From NCBI RefSeq assembly GCF_000981505.1, contig NZ_LN827929.1:496001-560000 (forward strand): DNA of 64,000 nucleotides. Direction: 5' to 3'. The notes under the pieces were generated by a model. That model searched no databases. It saw only the letters and a program-made list of their open reading frames with translations, and was not told the origin of the DNA. A program made the position numbers and the translations under genes. Positions within the stretch are counted from its first letter, which is position 1; every line of letters begins with the position of its first letter. The DNA is from Candidatus Methylopumilus planktonicus (GTDB taxonomy: Bacteria > Pseudomonadota > Gammaproteobacteria > Burkholderiales > Methylophilaceae). Positions 24,548-32,536 of this stretch are shown here, piece by piece.

Positions 24548-24874
24548 TTATAGGATTTTTTGTAACAAATAAAAAAGTATAATCATGAGTATAGTTACCA
24601 TAATCAGCGAAGTGAAATATCCGAAGCCATTTTTAAGCATCCAGCTTAATAACGGTAATACTGGCATGACTGGCAATACGTAAATAAAATTTTCATTGGC
24701 TAACTTAGCAATTTTGTCGGTATCCTTACTTTCAAACCAAATCATGGTGTAAGCAGTAAAAGAAATAATTGGTAGTGCCAGTAAAAGTGCAGCTATTTTT
24801 GTATCTTTCTTACTTAATTCAGTCACAAGTACAATCACCAGGACCGCGATAATAATTTTTATGAAGTAAATCAT
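24548..24874 (-). CDS. DUF3147 family membrane protein
   Basis: 108 residues with four hydrophobic segments: about 2-17, 26-46, 62-80 and 86-105. The sequence ELSKKDTKIAALLLALPI followed by an FTAYTMIWFES segment matches the DUF3147 pattern. Function unknown. It overlaps the preceding DUF429 gene by one nucleotide, so translation is probably coupled; it is the last gene of that operon. Confidence 0.7.
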   Translation of the reverse strand: MIYFIKIIIAVLVIVLVTELSKKDTKIAALLLALPIISFTAYTMIWFESKDTDKIAKLANENFIYVLPVMPVLPLLSWMLKNGFGYFTSLIMVTILMIILFYLLQKIL

Positions 24875-25560
24875 TAGTAAACGATTTGCATATTTGGTTT
24901 TTCTGGTTTTTCTGGTAAATATAAAGCTTGATTATTGACTATCCTTTTTGTGCTCCAAAGAACAACGAGGGCATCTAAAATATCATTATCCATCACGTCT
25001 TTTTTTTTATATTTATTTCTGATGGCATCAAAATTAAAGTTTAAAAAATGCTTATCAAGAAGAAACTTTCTTATTTTAAAGCCTTCAGCTGTCTTTTTAC
25101 TTTCAATGATTACATTTTCATTGTTCATAGCCCTAAAGCTAACTTCTGGATGTATTTCGAATATTTTTATATCCTCATGATGAAGCACAGTTTGGACATC
25201 TCTTATTTTAGGAAACAAATACCAAGATTGAAGTGACATTGATTTACCAATCAGTTTTTTTGATACAAGGGATGCTTTTTCATAATTCGGTTGCTCTAAC
25301 ATTTCTGGCGTAGGCGCTGTAAAAATAGAAGAGGCTTTTTTACTTAGAAGCTTTCTAGCTAATTGGTCAGCTTCTCGAGGCATCACTTCAGACAAGACTA
25401 CAGGTATGTCAATACCGATAATTAACTGATTGGACTTAATAAAAAAATCCTTGAGATTATTCATGCTTTGAAAAATTGCAGTTTCAATAACTTCATCTTG
25501 ATTTTGCCAAACTGCAAACCAACCAGACTTACATCCATCGATGCCGATAATTAAAGACAA
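24874..25560 (-). CDS. DUF429 family protein
   Basis: Predicted RNase-H-like fold nuclease-type protein. The start MSLIIGIDGCKSGWFAVWQ contains the conserved IGIDGCxxGW motif; IGIDIPVVLSE near residue 50 and DNDILDALVVLWSTKRI near 195 carry the other conserved Asp residues. 228 aa is typical. Substrate and role are not known. It begins right after the DCC protein's stop codon. Confidence 0.8.
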   Translation of the reverse strand: MSLIIGIDGCKSGWFAVWQNQDEVIETAIFQSMNNLKDFFIKSNQLIIGIDIPVVLSEVMPREADQLARKLLSKKASSIFTAPTPEMLEQPNYEKASLVSKKLIGKSMSLQSWYLFPKIRDVQTVLHHEDIKIFEIHPEVSFRAMNNENVIIESKKTAEGFKIRKFLLDKHFLNFNFDAIRNKYKKKDVMDNDILDALVVLWSTKRIVNNQALYLPEKPEKPNMQIVY

Positions 25561-25917
25561 CTAGCTCACCTTGCAATATTTCATTTTATTAAAACGCCAT
25601 TGAGCAAAATATGAGTAGAAAATTTTACTGATAAAGTAAATTAGTGGCAGCTTGATTATAAAACTTAATAATCTCCATCTACTTAAGTTATTCCATATAA
25701 GGCAAAATGCATCTATACCCCTATGAATTCTATCTTTGTCGTCGATAGCGTGAAGACTTAATAAAGCATCGTTATAAGTAATGCCGTATTTATGAAGTAA
25801 TTTGTTGTGTTTATGAAGATTGCACCACATGAAAATACCTTTTGGTGCGATTGATTTATAGTAATTAATCTCTTTTGAACAAAGGCTACAATGTTGATCG
25901 TAAAGGATTTTTATCAT
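25561..25917 (-). CDS. DCC-family (DUF393) thiol-disulfide oxidoreductase-like protein
   Basis: Small thioredoxin-fold-like protein named for its DxxCxxC motif: ILYDQHCSLCSKEINYYKSI, with two cysteines spaced CxxC. I start it at Met 25917, because family members begin within a few residues of the motif and the upstream in-frame ATG at 25986 would translate a leader hairpin. The C-terminal part has a hydrophobic segment around LPLIYFISKIFYSYFAQWRF. First gene of a three-gene operon with DUF429 and DUF3147. Confidence 0.75.
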   Translation of the reverse strand: MIKILYDQHCSLCSKEINYYKSIAPKGIFMWCNLHKHNKLLHKYGITYNDALLSLHAIDDKDRIHRGIDAFCLIWNNLSRWRLLSFIIKLPLIYFISKIFYSYFAQWRFNKMKYCKVS

Positions 25918-25943
25918 AATTTTCTTAATCTCAAAATGAGAAA

Positions 25944-25976
25944 GGCTCCAAACCATTCGGGGGAAAATTTGGAGCC
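25944..25976 (-). promoter_or_regulatory. Leader hairpin of the DCC-DUF429-DUF3147 operon
   Basis: GGCTCCAAA and TTTGGAGCC form a perfect 9-bp stem with a 15-base loop that includes CCCCC. On the minus strand it lies 27 nt before the ATG and is followed by TTTCTCATTTT, so it could act as an attenuator or protein-binding leader element. Confidence 0.5.
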
Positions 25977-26089
25977 AATCGAGCAATATTTCAGCTTATT
26001 GCCTACTTCCTAGACTAAAAATGCTCACAAAAATTCATTTTTTATAAAATATACAAAATATGTAAGCTATTGATAGCATTGAACTTAAC

Positions 26090-26101
26090 GTCAAAAGTTT
26101 T
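26090..26101 (-). repeat. Intergenic 12-mer AAAACTTTTGAC, copy 3 (inverted)
   Basis: GTCAAAAGTTTT on the plus strand, the exact complement of copies 1 and 2. It points toward the DCC operon and could be its -35 region, but it is about 170 nt from that start. Confidence 0.35.
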
Positions 26102-26258
26102 TTTAACGCTGTCTCAAGCGACTTTTTTAGATTTAAGGTGAAGGTTGAGTGAGGGGGGGCGAGCTTATGAAAAAATTTATTTCAAAATAAATTTGTAACT
26201 TATGGAATTTTTCTTAATTTTTTATAATAATCAATATATTACAGCATGTTTATTTATG

Positions 26259-26277
26259 CCCACAATTTAATTGTGGG
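26259..26277. repeat. Short hairpin upstream of proteorhodopsin
   Basis: CCCACAA and TTGTGGG around a 5-base loop. No T-run follows on either strand, so a leader structure or operator dyad is more likely than a terminator. Confidence 0.35.
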
Positions 26278-26407
26278 TTATGATTACCATGAATAATATT
26301 AAAAGATTTTGAAAAATACAAATCACAGGCTAAACTCATAGACAGATAATTTACTTGAATACCAGTTGATTATTTTTATTTTTTGGAAGTTGTTTTTTAT
26401 CAACCAC

Positions 26408-26415
26408 TAGGAGGT
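26408..26415 (+). promoter_or_regulatory. Strong Shine-Dalgarno site of proteorhodopsin
   Basis: TAGGAGGT ends 4 nt before the ATG. Most genes in this window have far weaker sites, so this one suggests unusually high translation, as expected for an abundant membrane pump. Confidence 0.75.
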
Positions 26416-26419
26416 TCCT

Positions 26420-27211
26420 ATGTTTCAAGATTTTTTTAAATCCGTAAAAAATAAATGCTTATTAGGATTATCTTTATTAGGCTTATCAACTTTAGCTTTT
26501 GCAGAGAGCCATGGAGCTCAGGTTCTCCAAGCAAATGATTTCGTTGGTATTTCTTTTTGGCTAATTTCAATGGCATTAGTTGCTTCAACTGCTTTTTTCT
26601 TCCTTGAAAGAGATCGTGTAGCAGGTAAGTGGAAAACTTCTCTTACTGTATCCGGTTTAGTTACATTAGTAGCAGCTGTTCACTATTTCTATATGCGTGA
26701 CGTGTGGGTTGCATCAGGATCAACACCAACAGTGTATAGATATATTGATTGGTTAATTACAGTGCCTTTATTAATGATTGAATTTTATTTAGTTCTTTCA
26801 GCAATTACTAAGGTTTCTAACGGTGTTTTTTGGAGACTTTTAATTGGTACTTTAGTTATGCTTGGCGGTGGGTATGCCGGTGAAGCTGGTTACGCAGATG
26901 TTATGACATCATTCATTGTTGGTATGCTTGGATGGGCTTATATCCTCTACGAAATTTTCGCTGGTGAAGCAGGTAAGATCAATGCAAACAAAGCTCCAGC
27001 AACAGTGCAAAAAGCTTTTAATACAATGCGATTAATTGTTACATTTGGCTGGGCAATTTATCCATTAGGTTATTACTTTGGTTATTTAACTGGTTCAGAT
27101 CCTGCAAGCAGCATGGCATCATTAAACATCATCTATAACTTAGCTGACGTTTTAAACAAAATTGCTTTCGGTATAATTATTTGGTCTGTAGCAGTATCAG
27201 AATCAAAATAA
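26420..27211 (+). CDS. Proteorhodopsin, green-type light-driven proton pump
   Basis: Seven-helix retinal protein that pumps protons outward in light. A signal-like N-terminus ends LAFAES. In helix C, YRYIDWLITVPLLMIEFYLV carries Asp110 (proton acceptor), Thr114 and Glu121 (proton donor), the DTE set of proteorhodopsin pumps; Leu118 at the spectral tuning site predicts green absorption. His88 pairs with Asp110, and Lys247 in LADVLNKIAFG binds retinal. It has a strong ribosome site upstream and its own hairpin terminator downstream, so it is expressed separately from the carotenoid genes. Confidence 0.97.
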   Translation: MFQDFFKSVKNKCLLGLSLLGLSTLAFAESHGAQVLQANDFVGISFWLISMALVASTAFFFLERDRVAGKWKTSLTVSGLVTLVAAVHYFYMRDVWVASGSTPTVYRYIDWLITVPLLMIEFYLVLSAITKVSNGVFWRLLIGTLVMLGGGYAGEAGYADVMTSFIVGMLGWAYILYEIFAGEAGKINANKAPATVQKAFNTMRLIVTFGWAIYPLGYYFGYLTGSDPASSMASLNIIYNLADVLNKIAFGIIIWSVAVSESK

Positions 27212-27230
27212 GTATGTAATTTTTTAAAAA

Positions 27231-27261
27231 ACTGTGCAGCTTTGGCTGCACAGTTTTTTTT
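27231..27261 (+). terminator. Rho-independent terminator after proteorhodopsin
   Basis: ACTGTGCAGC, a TTTG loop, GCTGCACAGT: a perfect 10-bp stem with a run of seven T after the stem. This is the clearest intrinsic terminator in the window and separates the first rhodopsin from the second. Confidence 0.92.
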
Positions 27262-27325
27262 ATTTTTACTGATTAAATTTTATAATATTAATAGCTTAAG
27301 ACAATAAAATCGATTCACTAATCCC

Positions 27326-28051
27326 ATGAGCATAGACGAGTTTAATTTAGTTTATAACGCGATCTCTTTTGCAATCGCTGCTTTTGGAGCATCAACCGTA
27401 TTTTTTCTCCTTCAAAGAACACAAGTTTCCCCCGCATACAAAACTGCATTAACTCTTTCGGGGCTTGTTTGTTTAATTACAACCTACCATTACTTAAGAA
27501 TCTTTGAGAGCTTCAATAGCGCTTATGTATTAAAAGATGGTTTAGTCATACAAACCGGCATGCAATTTAATAATGCATATCGATATGTTGATTGGCTTTT
27601 AACCGTCCCCCTGTTACTTCTAGAATTTGTTTTAGTCTTAAGATTGCCTCATGCAGAAACATACAAAAAAGGGCTGGTGCTAACATTAGCTGCTGCGTTT
27701 ATGGTGATTCTCGGCTATCCCGGAGAAACCCTTACAACTGGATTTGCTAAGGTTATTTGGTGGGTTTTAGCAATGATTCCATTTTCTTATATACTGTACG
27801 AAATGATTAAAGGAGTAGGTGCATCAATCAAGACTCAACCTTTAGTTGTGCAGCCATTATTCAAAAAAACAAGATTACTTATTATCCTGTCTTGGTCGTT
27901 TTATCCGCTTGTATATATCCTGCCTTTATTTGGGCTGTCGGCATTTGTAAGCATCCAGGTTGGGTTCACTTTTGTTGATATAGTTGCTAAATCAGTTTTT
28001 GGTATTTTGATTTATATTATTGCGCAAAGAAAGTCAGAAATTGGCGCTTAG
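27326..28051 (+). CDS. Second rhodopsin, xanthorhodopsin-like proton pump
   Basis: A second seven-helix retinal protein, clearly different from the first. Helix C is YRYVDWLLTVPLLLLEFVLV with Asp89, Thr93 and Glu100, again a proton-pump set; Leu97 at the tuning site predicts green absorption. His55 (TTYHYLRIF) and Lys222 (FVDIVAKSVFG) complete the active site. HYLRIF, RYVDWLL and the helix-E IPFSYILYEM segment resemble xanthorhodopsin-type proteins. It has no signal peptide. Alignment to bacteriorhodopsin by hand places Trp146 where xanthorhodopsin has the Gly that lets a carotenoid antenna dock. It heads the carotenoid genes. Confidence 0.92.
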   Translation: MSIDEFNLVYNAISFAIAAFGASTVFFLLQRTQVSPAYKTALTLSGLVCLITTYHYLRIFESFNSAYVLKDGLVIQTGMQFNNAYRYVDWLLTVPLLLLEFVLVLRLPHAETYKKGLVLTLAAAFMVILGYPGETLTTGFAKVIWWVLAMIPFSYILYEMIKGVGASIKTQPLVVQPLFKKTRLLIILSWSFYPLVYILPLFGLSAFVSIQVGFTFVDIVAKSVFGILIYIIAQRKSEIGA

Positions 28052-28059
28052 TTAAGTCT

Positions 28060-28088
28060 TTGACAAACAGATATATTTTCTACATATA
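28060..28088 (+). promoter_or_regulatory. Possible promoter of the crt-blh operon
   Basis: TTGACA, 17 nt, CATATA in the 58-nt gap between the second rhodopsin gene and crtE. A perfect -35 with an AT-rich -10 suggests the carotenoid genes can be transcribed without the rhodopsin. No terminator separates them, so read-through is also possible. Confidence 0.4.
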
Positions 28089-28109
28089 TTCTTTTAAATA
28101 AGACTCATT

Positions 28110-29054
28110 ATGATTTCAAATGAAAGCGATTCACTAGAGAGCGTTAAAAAACATCTAGCCAAGTCTTTTGAGGTGAATGAAAAGAATTTATCTCTATGGC
28201 TTAATTGGCACGGGGAATCAGAAGGAAAATTAATCCGCTCGCACTTAGCGCTTTCTACCGGTGAAGCACTAGGACTGTCAAAGCATACAGCAATTATTTG
28301 GGCAGTTGTTTGCGAGTTAATTCATAGTGCCTCACTTCTCCATGATGACATTTGTGATAGCGATGAAGTTCGAAGAGGTAAGGTAAGTGTATGGAAAAAT
28401 TTTGGTATACCCGCTGCTATATGCACTGGGGATTATTTAATAGCAGAGTCCTTTAAAAAAATTACTGAAATTGAACAAGGCTGGCATCAAAACATCTTGT
28501 TAGGCTTACTTTCAGGTACTGTGAAGGAAATTGTTTTTGGCCAATCAGGAGATCTCAGCACAAACTTCTTAAACTTAGGTTGGGAAGACTATAAGAATGT
28601 TGCTAAGGCAAAAACATCGCCACTTATTTGTTTGCCTATGATGGGAATGTTTAAATGTGCCGAGCTAGGTGAGCCTTACTATATTAATTTAAGAAAAATA
28701 TCAGACGAAATAGGGCTTGCTTACCAAATTGTGAATGACTTGGAAAATATTTTATTAAATCAAGCCAATGAAATTCCCACAGATATTAAATTTGAAAGAA
28801 TGAATGCATTGGTAGTTTTAATTAAAGAAAAGTCTTCTGAAAAAGAAATTAATTTTCTTAAAAAAAATAAAGAAGAGCTTAAGCAATTTTTAATTTCTTC
28901 AAATATTAAAGATGATTTAATTGATAGGATTCAATTGATATTAGTAAATATAAAAGATTCTTTACACCTTATGCCAATAGTCATAAGACCTATTATTTCT
29001 TCTCTTTGTGAAGGAATAGACAAAAAAGCTAGCCAATTTATATATGCAAAATAA
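28110..29054 (+). CDS. crtE: Geranylgeranyl diphosphate synthase CrtE (variant second Asp motif)
   Basis: Polyprenyl synthase that supplies C20 diphosphate to phytoene synthase. The first Asp-rich motif is intact: ASLLHDDICDSDEVRRG (Asp79, Asp80, Asp83, and the Arg pair). The second, normally DDxxD, is YQIVNDLENILLN, so Asn209, Asp210 and Asn213 replace two acidic residues, and the usual GKD that follows is absent. Context (first of crtE-I-B-Y-blh, overlapping crtI by 11 nt) makes the function clear, but the altered motif may change magnesium binding or chain length. Confidence 0.88.
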   Translation: MISNESDSLESVKKHLAKSFEVNEKNLSLWLNWHGESEGKLIRSHLALSTGEALGLSKHTAIIWAVVCELIHSASLLHDDICDSDEVRRGKVSVWKNFGIPAAICTGDYLIAESFKKITEIEQGWHQNILLGLLSGTVKEIVFGQSGDLSTNFLNLGWEDYKNVAKAKTSPLICLPMMGMFKCAELGEPYYINLRKISDEIGLAYQIVNDLENILLNQANEIPTDIKFERMNALVVLIKEKSSEKEINFLKKNKEELKQFLISSNIKDDLIDRIQLILVNIKDSLHLMPIVIRPIISSLCEGIDKKASQFIYAK

Positions 29055-30513
29055 AAAAATAATTGTGATTGGAAGTGGTTTTGGTGGCATAGCCGCAGCC
29101 TTGCGAATGAGGGCGAAGGGCTATGAAGTGGATTTACATGAAAAATTGGATCAAATTGGCGGAAGAGCAAGGCAGTTTAGTCGAAATGGCTTTGTTTATG
29201 ACGCAGGCCCCACAGTAATTACTGCGCCTTACCTTTTTAGGGAATTATTTGAAATATTTAATGAAGACATTTTTGATTTTATTAAATTTATTCCTCTAGA
29301 TCCTTGGTATCGCTTTAGATTCCATGACGGGACATTTTTTAATTATGGCCCAGATCAAGATCAGTTATTAGAGCAAATAAAAGCTATTGAGCCTAAAGAC
29401 GTCAATGGCTATCTTAAAATGCTTCAGCATGCTGAGAACATATTTGAATTGGGCTATCTCAAGCTTGCTGACCAGCCTTTTCATAAATTAAGTAGTTTAA
29501 TTAAATATACCCCCGATATTATTAAATTAAAGGGCTATCAATCAGTTTATCAATTTGTTTCAAGCTATCTAAAACATCCAAATCTAAGGCAAGCATTCTC
29601 AATTCAGCCATTGCTTGTTGGAGGAAACCCTTTTAATACCACTTCAATTTATGCTCTTATTCATGCGCTTGAAAAAAAATGGGGAGTATTTTTTGCCAAA
29701 GGAGGCACTGGAGAAATCATATCTCAGCTAAAGATGCTCATGGAGCGTAAGGGTATAAACATATTTCTCAATAGCGAAATTAAGAAAATTATTACTACAG
29801 ACAAAATGGTTGAAGGTATAGAAACTGAGGAGGGTAAATTTTTCAAAACTGATTATTTAATTACAAATGCAGACCCTATTCATACAAACAGCAATTTAAT
29901 AGGGCATAAGAAAATTTCGCTTCATAATAAATTTGTACAAAAAACAGCAAAGCACTCAATGGGTTTATTTGTTCTTTTCTTTGGAACAAAAGTCAAATAT
30001 GACAATATTGCTCACCATACTATTTGGATGGGACCTCGTTATAAAGAATTGCTGAGCGACATCTTTGACCGCTACAAGCTATCCGAGGATTTTTCTATTT
30101 ATCTCCACAGGCCAACAGCAACTGATCCTGATTTTGCACCTATAGGCTGCGATAGTTTTTATGCGCTAGTACCAGTGCCAAATTTAAAAGGAAATATTCG
30201 CTGGAAAGATGAGGCGTCGGCATTTACACAATCTATTATTAAGGCTCTAGAGCAAACCATGATGCCAAAACTCAGTGAAAATATTTGCGAATCATTTGTT
30301 ATGACCCCTGAGGATTTTTTACAGGATTACAACACACCTTTTGGCTCAGGATTTTCTATAGCGCCGTTATTTAGGCAATCAGCATGGTTTAGAACGCACA
30401 ATCAAGATGATTTATATCAGAACCTTTTTTACGTAGGTGCTGGGACTCACCCGGGAGCAGGTGTTCCGGGTGTTCTCAATTCAGCCAAGGTCATAGATAA
30501 ATTGATTCCATAG
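29044..30513 (+). CDS. crtI: Phytoene desaturase CrtI
   Basis: FAD enzyme that introduces four double bonds to make lycopene from phytoene. It starts with the nucleotide-binding motif IVIGSGFGGIAAALRMRAKG and HEKLDQIGGRARQF, and ends with the bacterial-type desaturase signature FYVGAGTHPGAGVPGVLNSA. 489 aa is normal for CrtI. The start codon lies inside crtE, so the two are translationally coupled; crtB begins 1 nt after its stop. Confidence 0.95.
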   Translation: MQNKKIIVIGSGFGGIAAALRMRAKGYEVDLHEKLDQIGGRARQFSRNGFVYDAGPTVITAPYLFRELFEIFNEDIFDFIKFIPLDPWYRFRFHDGTFFNYGPDQDQLLEQIKAIEPKDVNGYLKMLQHAENIFELGYLKLADQPFHKLSSLIKYTPDIIKLKGYQSVYQFVSSYLKHPNLRQAFSIQPLLVGGNPFNTTSIYALIHALEKKWGVFFAKGGTGEIISQLKMLMERKGINIFLNSEIKKIITTDKMVEGIETEEGKFFKTDYLITNADPIHTNSNLIGHKKISLHNKFVQKTAKHSMGLFVLFFGTKVKYDNIAHHTIWMGPRYKELLSDIFDRYKLSEDFSIYLHRPTATDPDFAPIGCDSFYALVPVPNLKGNIRWKDEASAFTQSIIKALEQTMMPKLSENICESFVMTPEDFLQDYNTPFGSGFSIAPLFRQSAWFRTHNQDDLYQNLFYVGAGTHPGAGVPGVLNSAKVIDKLIP

Positions 30514-30514
30514 T

Positions 30515-31405
30515 ATGGAGAATAATTTATTGATGCGTAAGCATGGAAAAACCTTTTATTGGGCATCTTTTTTTCTTGATAACGTAAAAATGCAAGCGAT
30601 TTACTCTATCTATAGCTTCTGTCGAAAAATAGATGACATGGTCGACGAAGCTAAAAACTTAAATATTGCAAAAAAAAAACTTCTCATATTTATTGATGCC
30701 TGGAATAAAGGTAGGTCTCATCCGGTCATTAATGTATTAAATAATATCCCAAAGGAAAATTGGCCGAACCAAAAGCTCGTAAAAATGTTTTTGAATGGAC
30801 AGATATCTGATATTAAATTTACCTCATTCAAATCAGAAAAGGCTTTAATAATTTATTGTTACCAAGTTGCAGGTACCGTTGGATTGATGGTTTGTGACAT
30901 TTTTGGTGTAAAAGATAAAAAAATGCGATATTTTGCAATCGATTTAGGCATTGCAATGCAATTGGTTAATATTTCTCGAGATATTTATGAAGATAGTGCG
31001 CGAAATAGGATTTATCTTCCTGAGAGTCTCATTGGTAAACACTCACCCGAAGACATAGCTCATCCAACAAAAAAAACTGCCGCAAAAATAGATTTAACGC
31101 GAAAAAAAATGATTAATTTAGCAAATATTTACTTTGCTAGCGCCAGTCAAGCAATTGATCATCTTCCCCGGGGTGCAGCTCTTGCAGTTAAATTAGCTTC
31201 TTCTCTCTACCAACAAATTGGATATCAATTAATTCAGACTCAATATCAGCATAAAGAAAAAAGGTGCTATGTAAGTAATATTTATAAGTTACTGATAACA
31301 TTGAAGATTATTGCTAAATTCCTTATCACTTTTAAAGTTAAATTAAAACCGCATAATAAGAGTCTGCATAAATTTATAACGACTCTTCCAGACTGCCACT
31401 TTTAA
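30515..31405 (+). CDS. crtB: Phytoene synthase CrtB
   Basis: Joins two geranylgeranyl diphosphates head to head to phytoene. The substrate-binding Asp motifs are both present: YSFCRKIDDMVDEAKN near residue 34 and QLVNISRDIYEDSARNRIYLP near 155. GKTFYWASFFL is the usual start. 296 aa is typical for the bacterial enzyme. It sits between crtI and crtY with almost no gap. Confidence 0.95.
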   Translation: MENNLLMRKHGKTFYWASFFLDNVKMQAIYSIYSFCRKIDDMVDEAKNLNIAKKKLLIFIDAWNKGRSHPVINVLNNIPKENWPNQKLVKMFLNGQISDIKFTSFKSEKALIIYCYQVAGTVGLMVCDIFGVKDKKMRYFAIDLGIAMQLVNISRDIYEDSARNRIYLPESLIGKHSPEDIAHPTKKTAAKIDLTRKKMINLANIYFASASQAIDHLPRGAALAVKLASSLYQQIGYQLIQTQYQHKEKRCYVSNIYKLLITLKIIAKFLITFKVKLKPHNKSLHKFITTLPDCHF

Positions 31406-31408
31406 TAT

Positions 31409-32536
31409 ATGAAACAAAAATTTGATATTGGAATTATTGGTGCTGGTTTATCTGGATTAACTCTTGGCAACTCTCTTCTTAGTAAAAAAATTAACAATTT
31501 CATTTTATTTGAAAAAGATATCAATACAAAAAACGATAAAACATACAGCTTTTGGTCAGGCCCAGGATTGTTTGATATCAAAAAAAGTTTCAGTGTAAAA
31601 CCTAAAAAAGAATGGTCACAAATAGAAATTAAGGTAAAAAGTAAATCTTATAAGATTGATCTGGGTGAATATAGATATGCTTGTTATAGCTCAGAATCAA
31701 TTCTTGGTGAACTATACAAAAACCTTACTAAAAAGGGTATTCAAGTAAGGCAGGGGCAATCAGTCAAAGATATTAAAAAAAAACAAGATGGTTGGGAAGT
31801 CAAATTAAAGAGTAAAAAAATATTACTCAAAAATATAGTCGATAGCAGACCTAATAAAACATTTGATGATAAATATCCATCATTGAAGCAAGTTTTTGTT
31901 GGCTCCGAGATCATATCGAATCAAAAGATATTTGATGAGAATGTCGTGACATTGATGGATTTCGCCGAGTCTAAAAAAAATGTAATTTTTACCTACATTC
32001 TTCCATTCTCAAAAACTAAAGCATTAATTGAAACAACTTTTTTTTCTTCTGAGATAGATTTTAAAGCAGTTGAAAAGATTCATAAACTTACTTTATTGAA
32101 GTTTAATGTCAAAGAAATAACAAGAACTGAGAAAGCCGTGCTTCCAATGTCACCATACATTGATAGAAGAATGAAAAATCAATATTTTAAAATTGGGAAC
32201 TTTGCTGGAGCTTCAAGACCTGCTTCTGGATACGCCTTTACTCGAATCGCTCTATGGGCTCACCAAATTAAAACAAAAAAAGAATTTAACTATGAAATGA
32301 TTGCTCACAAAGAAAATTACCTTACAAATTGGTTAGATAAAATCTTTCTTTCTGTTTTAAGATCTAACCCTCAAATTGCCCCTGAAATATTTAGGATTTT
32401 TTTTACAAAAGTCCCAACTTCATCTGCTATAAGATTTTTATCTGACCAATCACGGATATTCGATTATTTAGCAATTATTTTGAAATTACCAAAATTAGTA
32501 ATGCTTAGGGGTTTGATTAACTTATATGTTAAATAA
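31409..32536 (+). CDS. crtY: Lycopene beta-cyclase CrtY
   Basis: FAD-dependent cyclase that closes both ends of lycopene to give beta-carotene. The N-terminus is a Rossmann motif (FDIGIIGAGLSGLTLG) followed by YSFWSGPG; ETTFFSSEIDF and the GNFAGASRPASGYAFTRIAL segment are conserved in CrtY proteins of rhodopsin gene sets. The sequence is lysine- and AT-rich. Its end overlaps blh by 11 nt. The protein is diverged, so assignment rests on motifs plus position. Confidence 0.9.
   Translation: MKQKFDIGIIGAGLSGLTLGNSLLSKKINNFILFEKDINTKNDKTYSFWSGPGLFDIKKSFSVKPKKEWSQIEIKVKSKSYKIDLGEYRYACYSSESILGELYKNLTKKGIQVRQGQSVKDIKKKQDGWEVKLKSKKILLKNIVDSRPNKTFDDKYPSLKQVFVGSEIISNQKIFDENVVTLMDFAESKKNVIFTYILPFSKTKALIETTFFSSEIDFKAVEKIHKLTLLKFNVKEITRTEKAVLPMSPYIDRRMKNQYFKIGNFAGASRPASGYAFTRIALWAHQIKTKKEFNYEMIAHKENYLTNWLDKIFLSVLRSNPQIAPEIFRIFFTKVPTSSAIRFLSDQSRIFDYLAIILKLPKLVMLRGLINLYVK

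Larger units (their letters stand above)
25987..26419. other. Intergenic region between the DCC operon and proteorhodopsin
   Basis: 433 bases without a gene. It contains one 12-mer copy (26090-26101), a 7-base G run at about 26152, an A+T-only inverted repeat (26173-26194), a GC-containing 7-bp hairpin (26259-26277) and the strong ribosome site of the rhodopsin gene. The rhodopsin promoter must lie here but is not clear to me. Confidence 0.6.

Noticed and set aside
25918..25986. Upstream in-frame start for the DCC-family protein
   Set aside because: Translation from 25986 would run through the 9-bp leader hairpin and add 23 residues not typical of the family; the start at 25917 is closer to the conserved motif.
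26173..26194. 10-bp inverted repeat of A and T only upstream of proteorhodopsin
   Set aside because: Dyads made only of A and T are expected by chance in such AT-rich DNA, and the 2-base loop cannot form.
26259..26277. Hairpin before proteorhodopsin as a terminator
   Set aside because: The stem is only 7 bp and no T-run follows on either strand.
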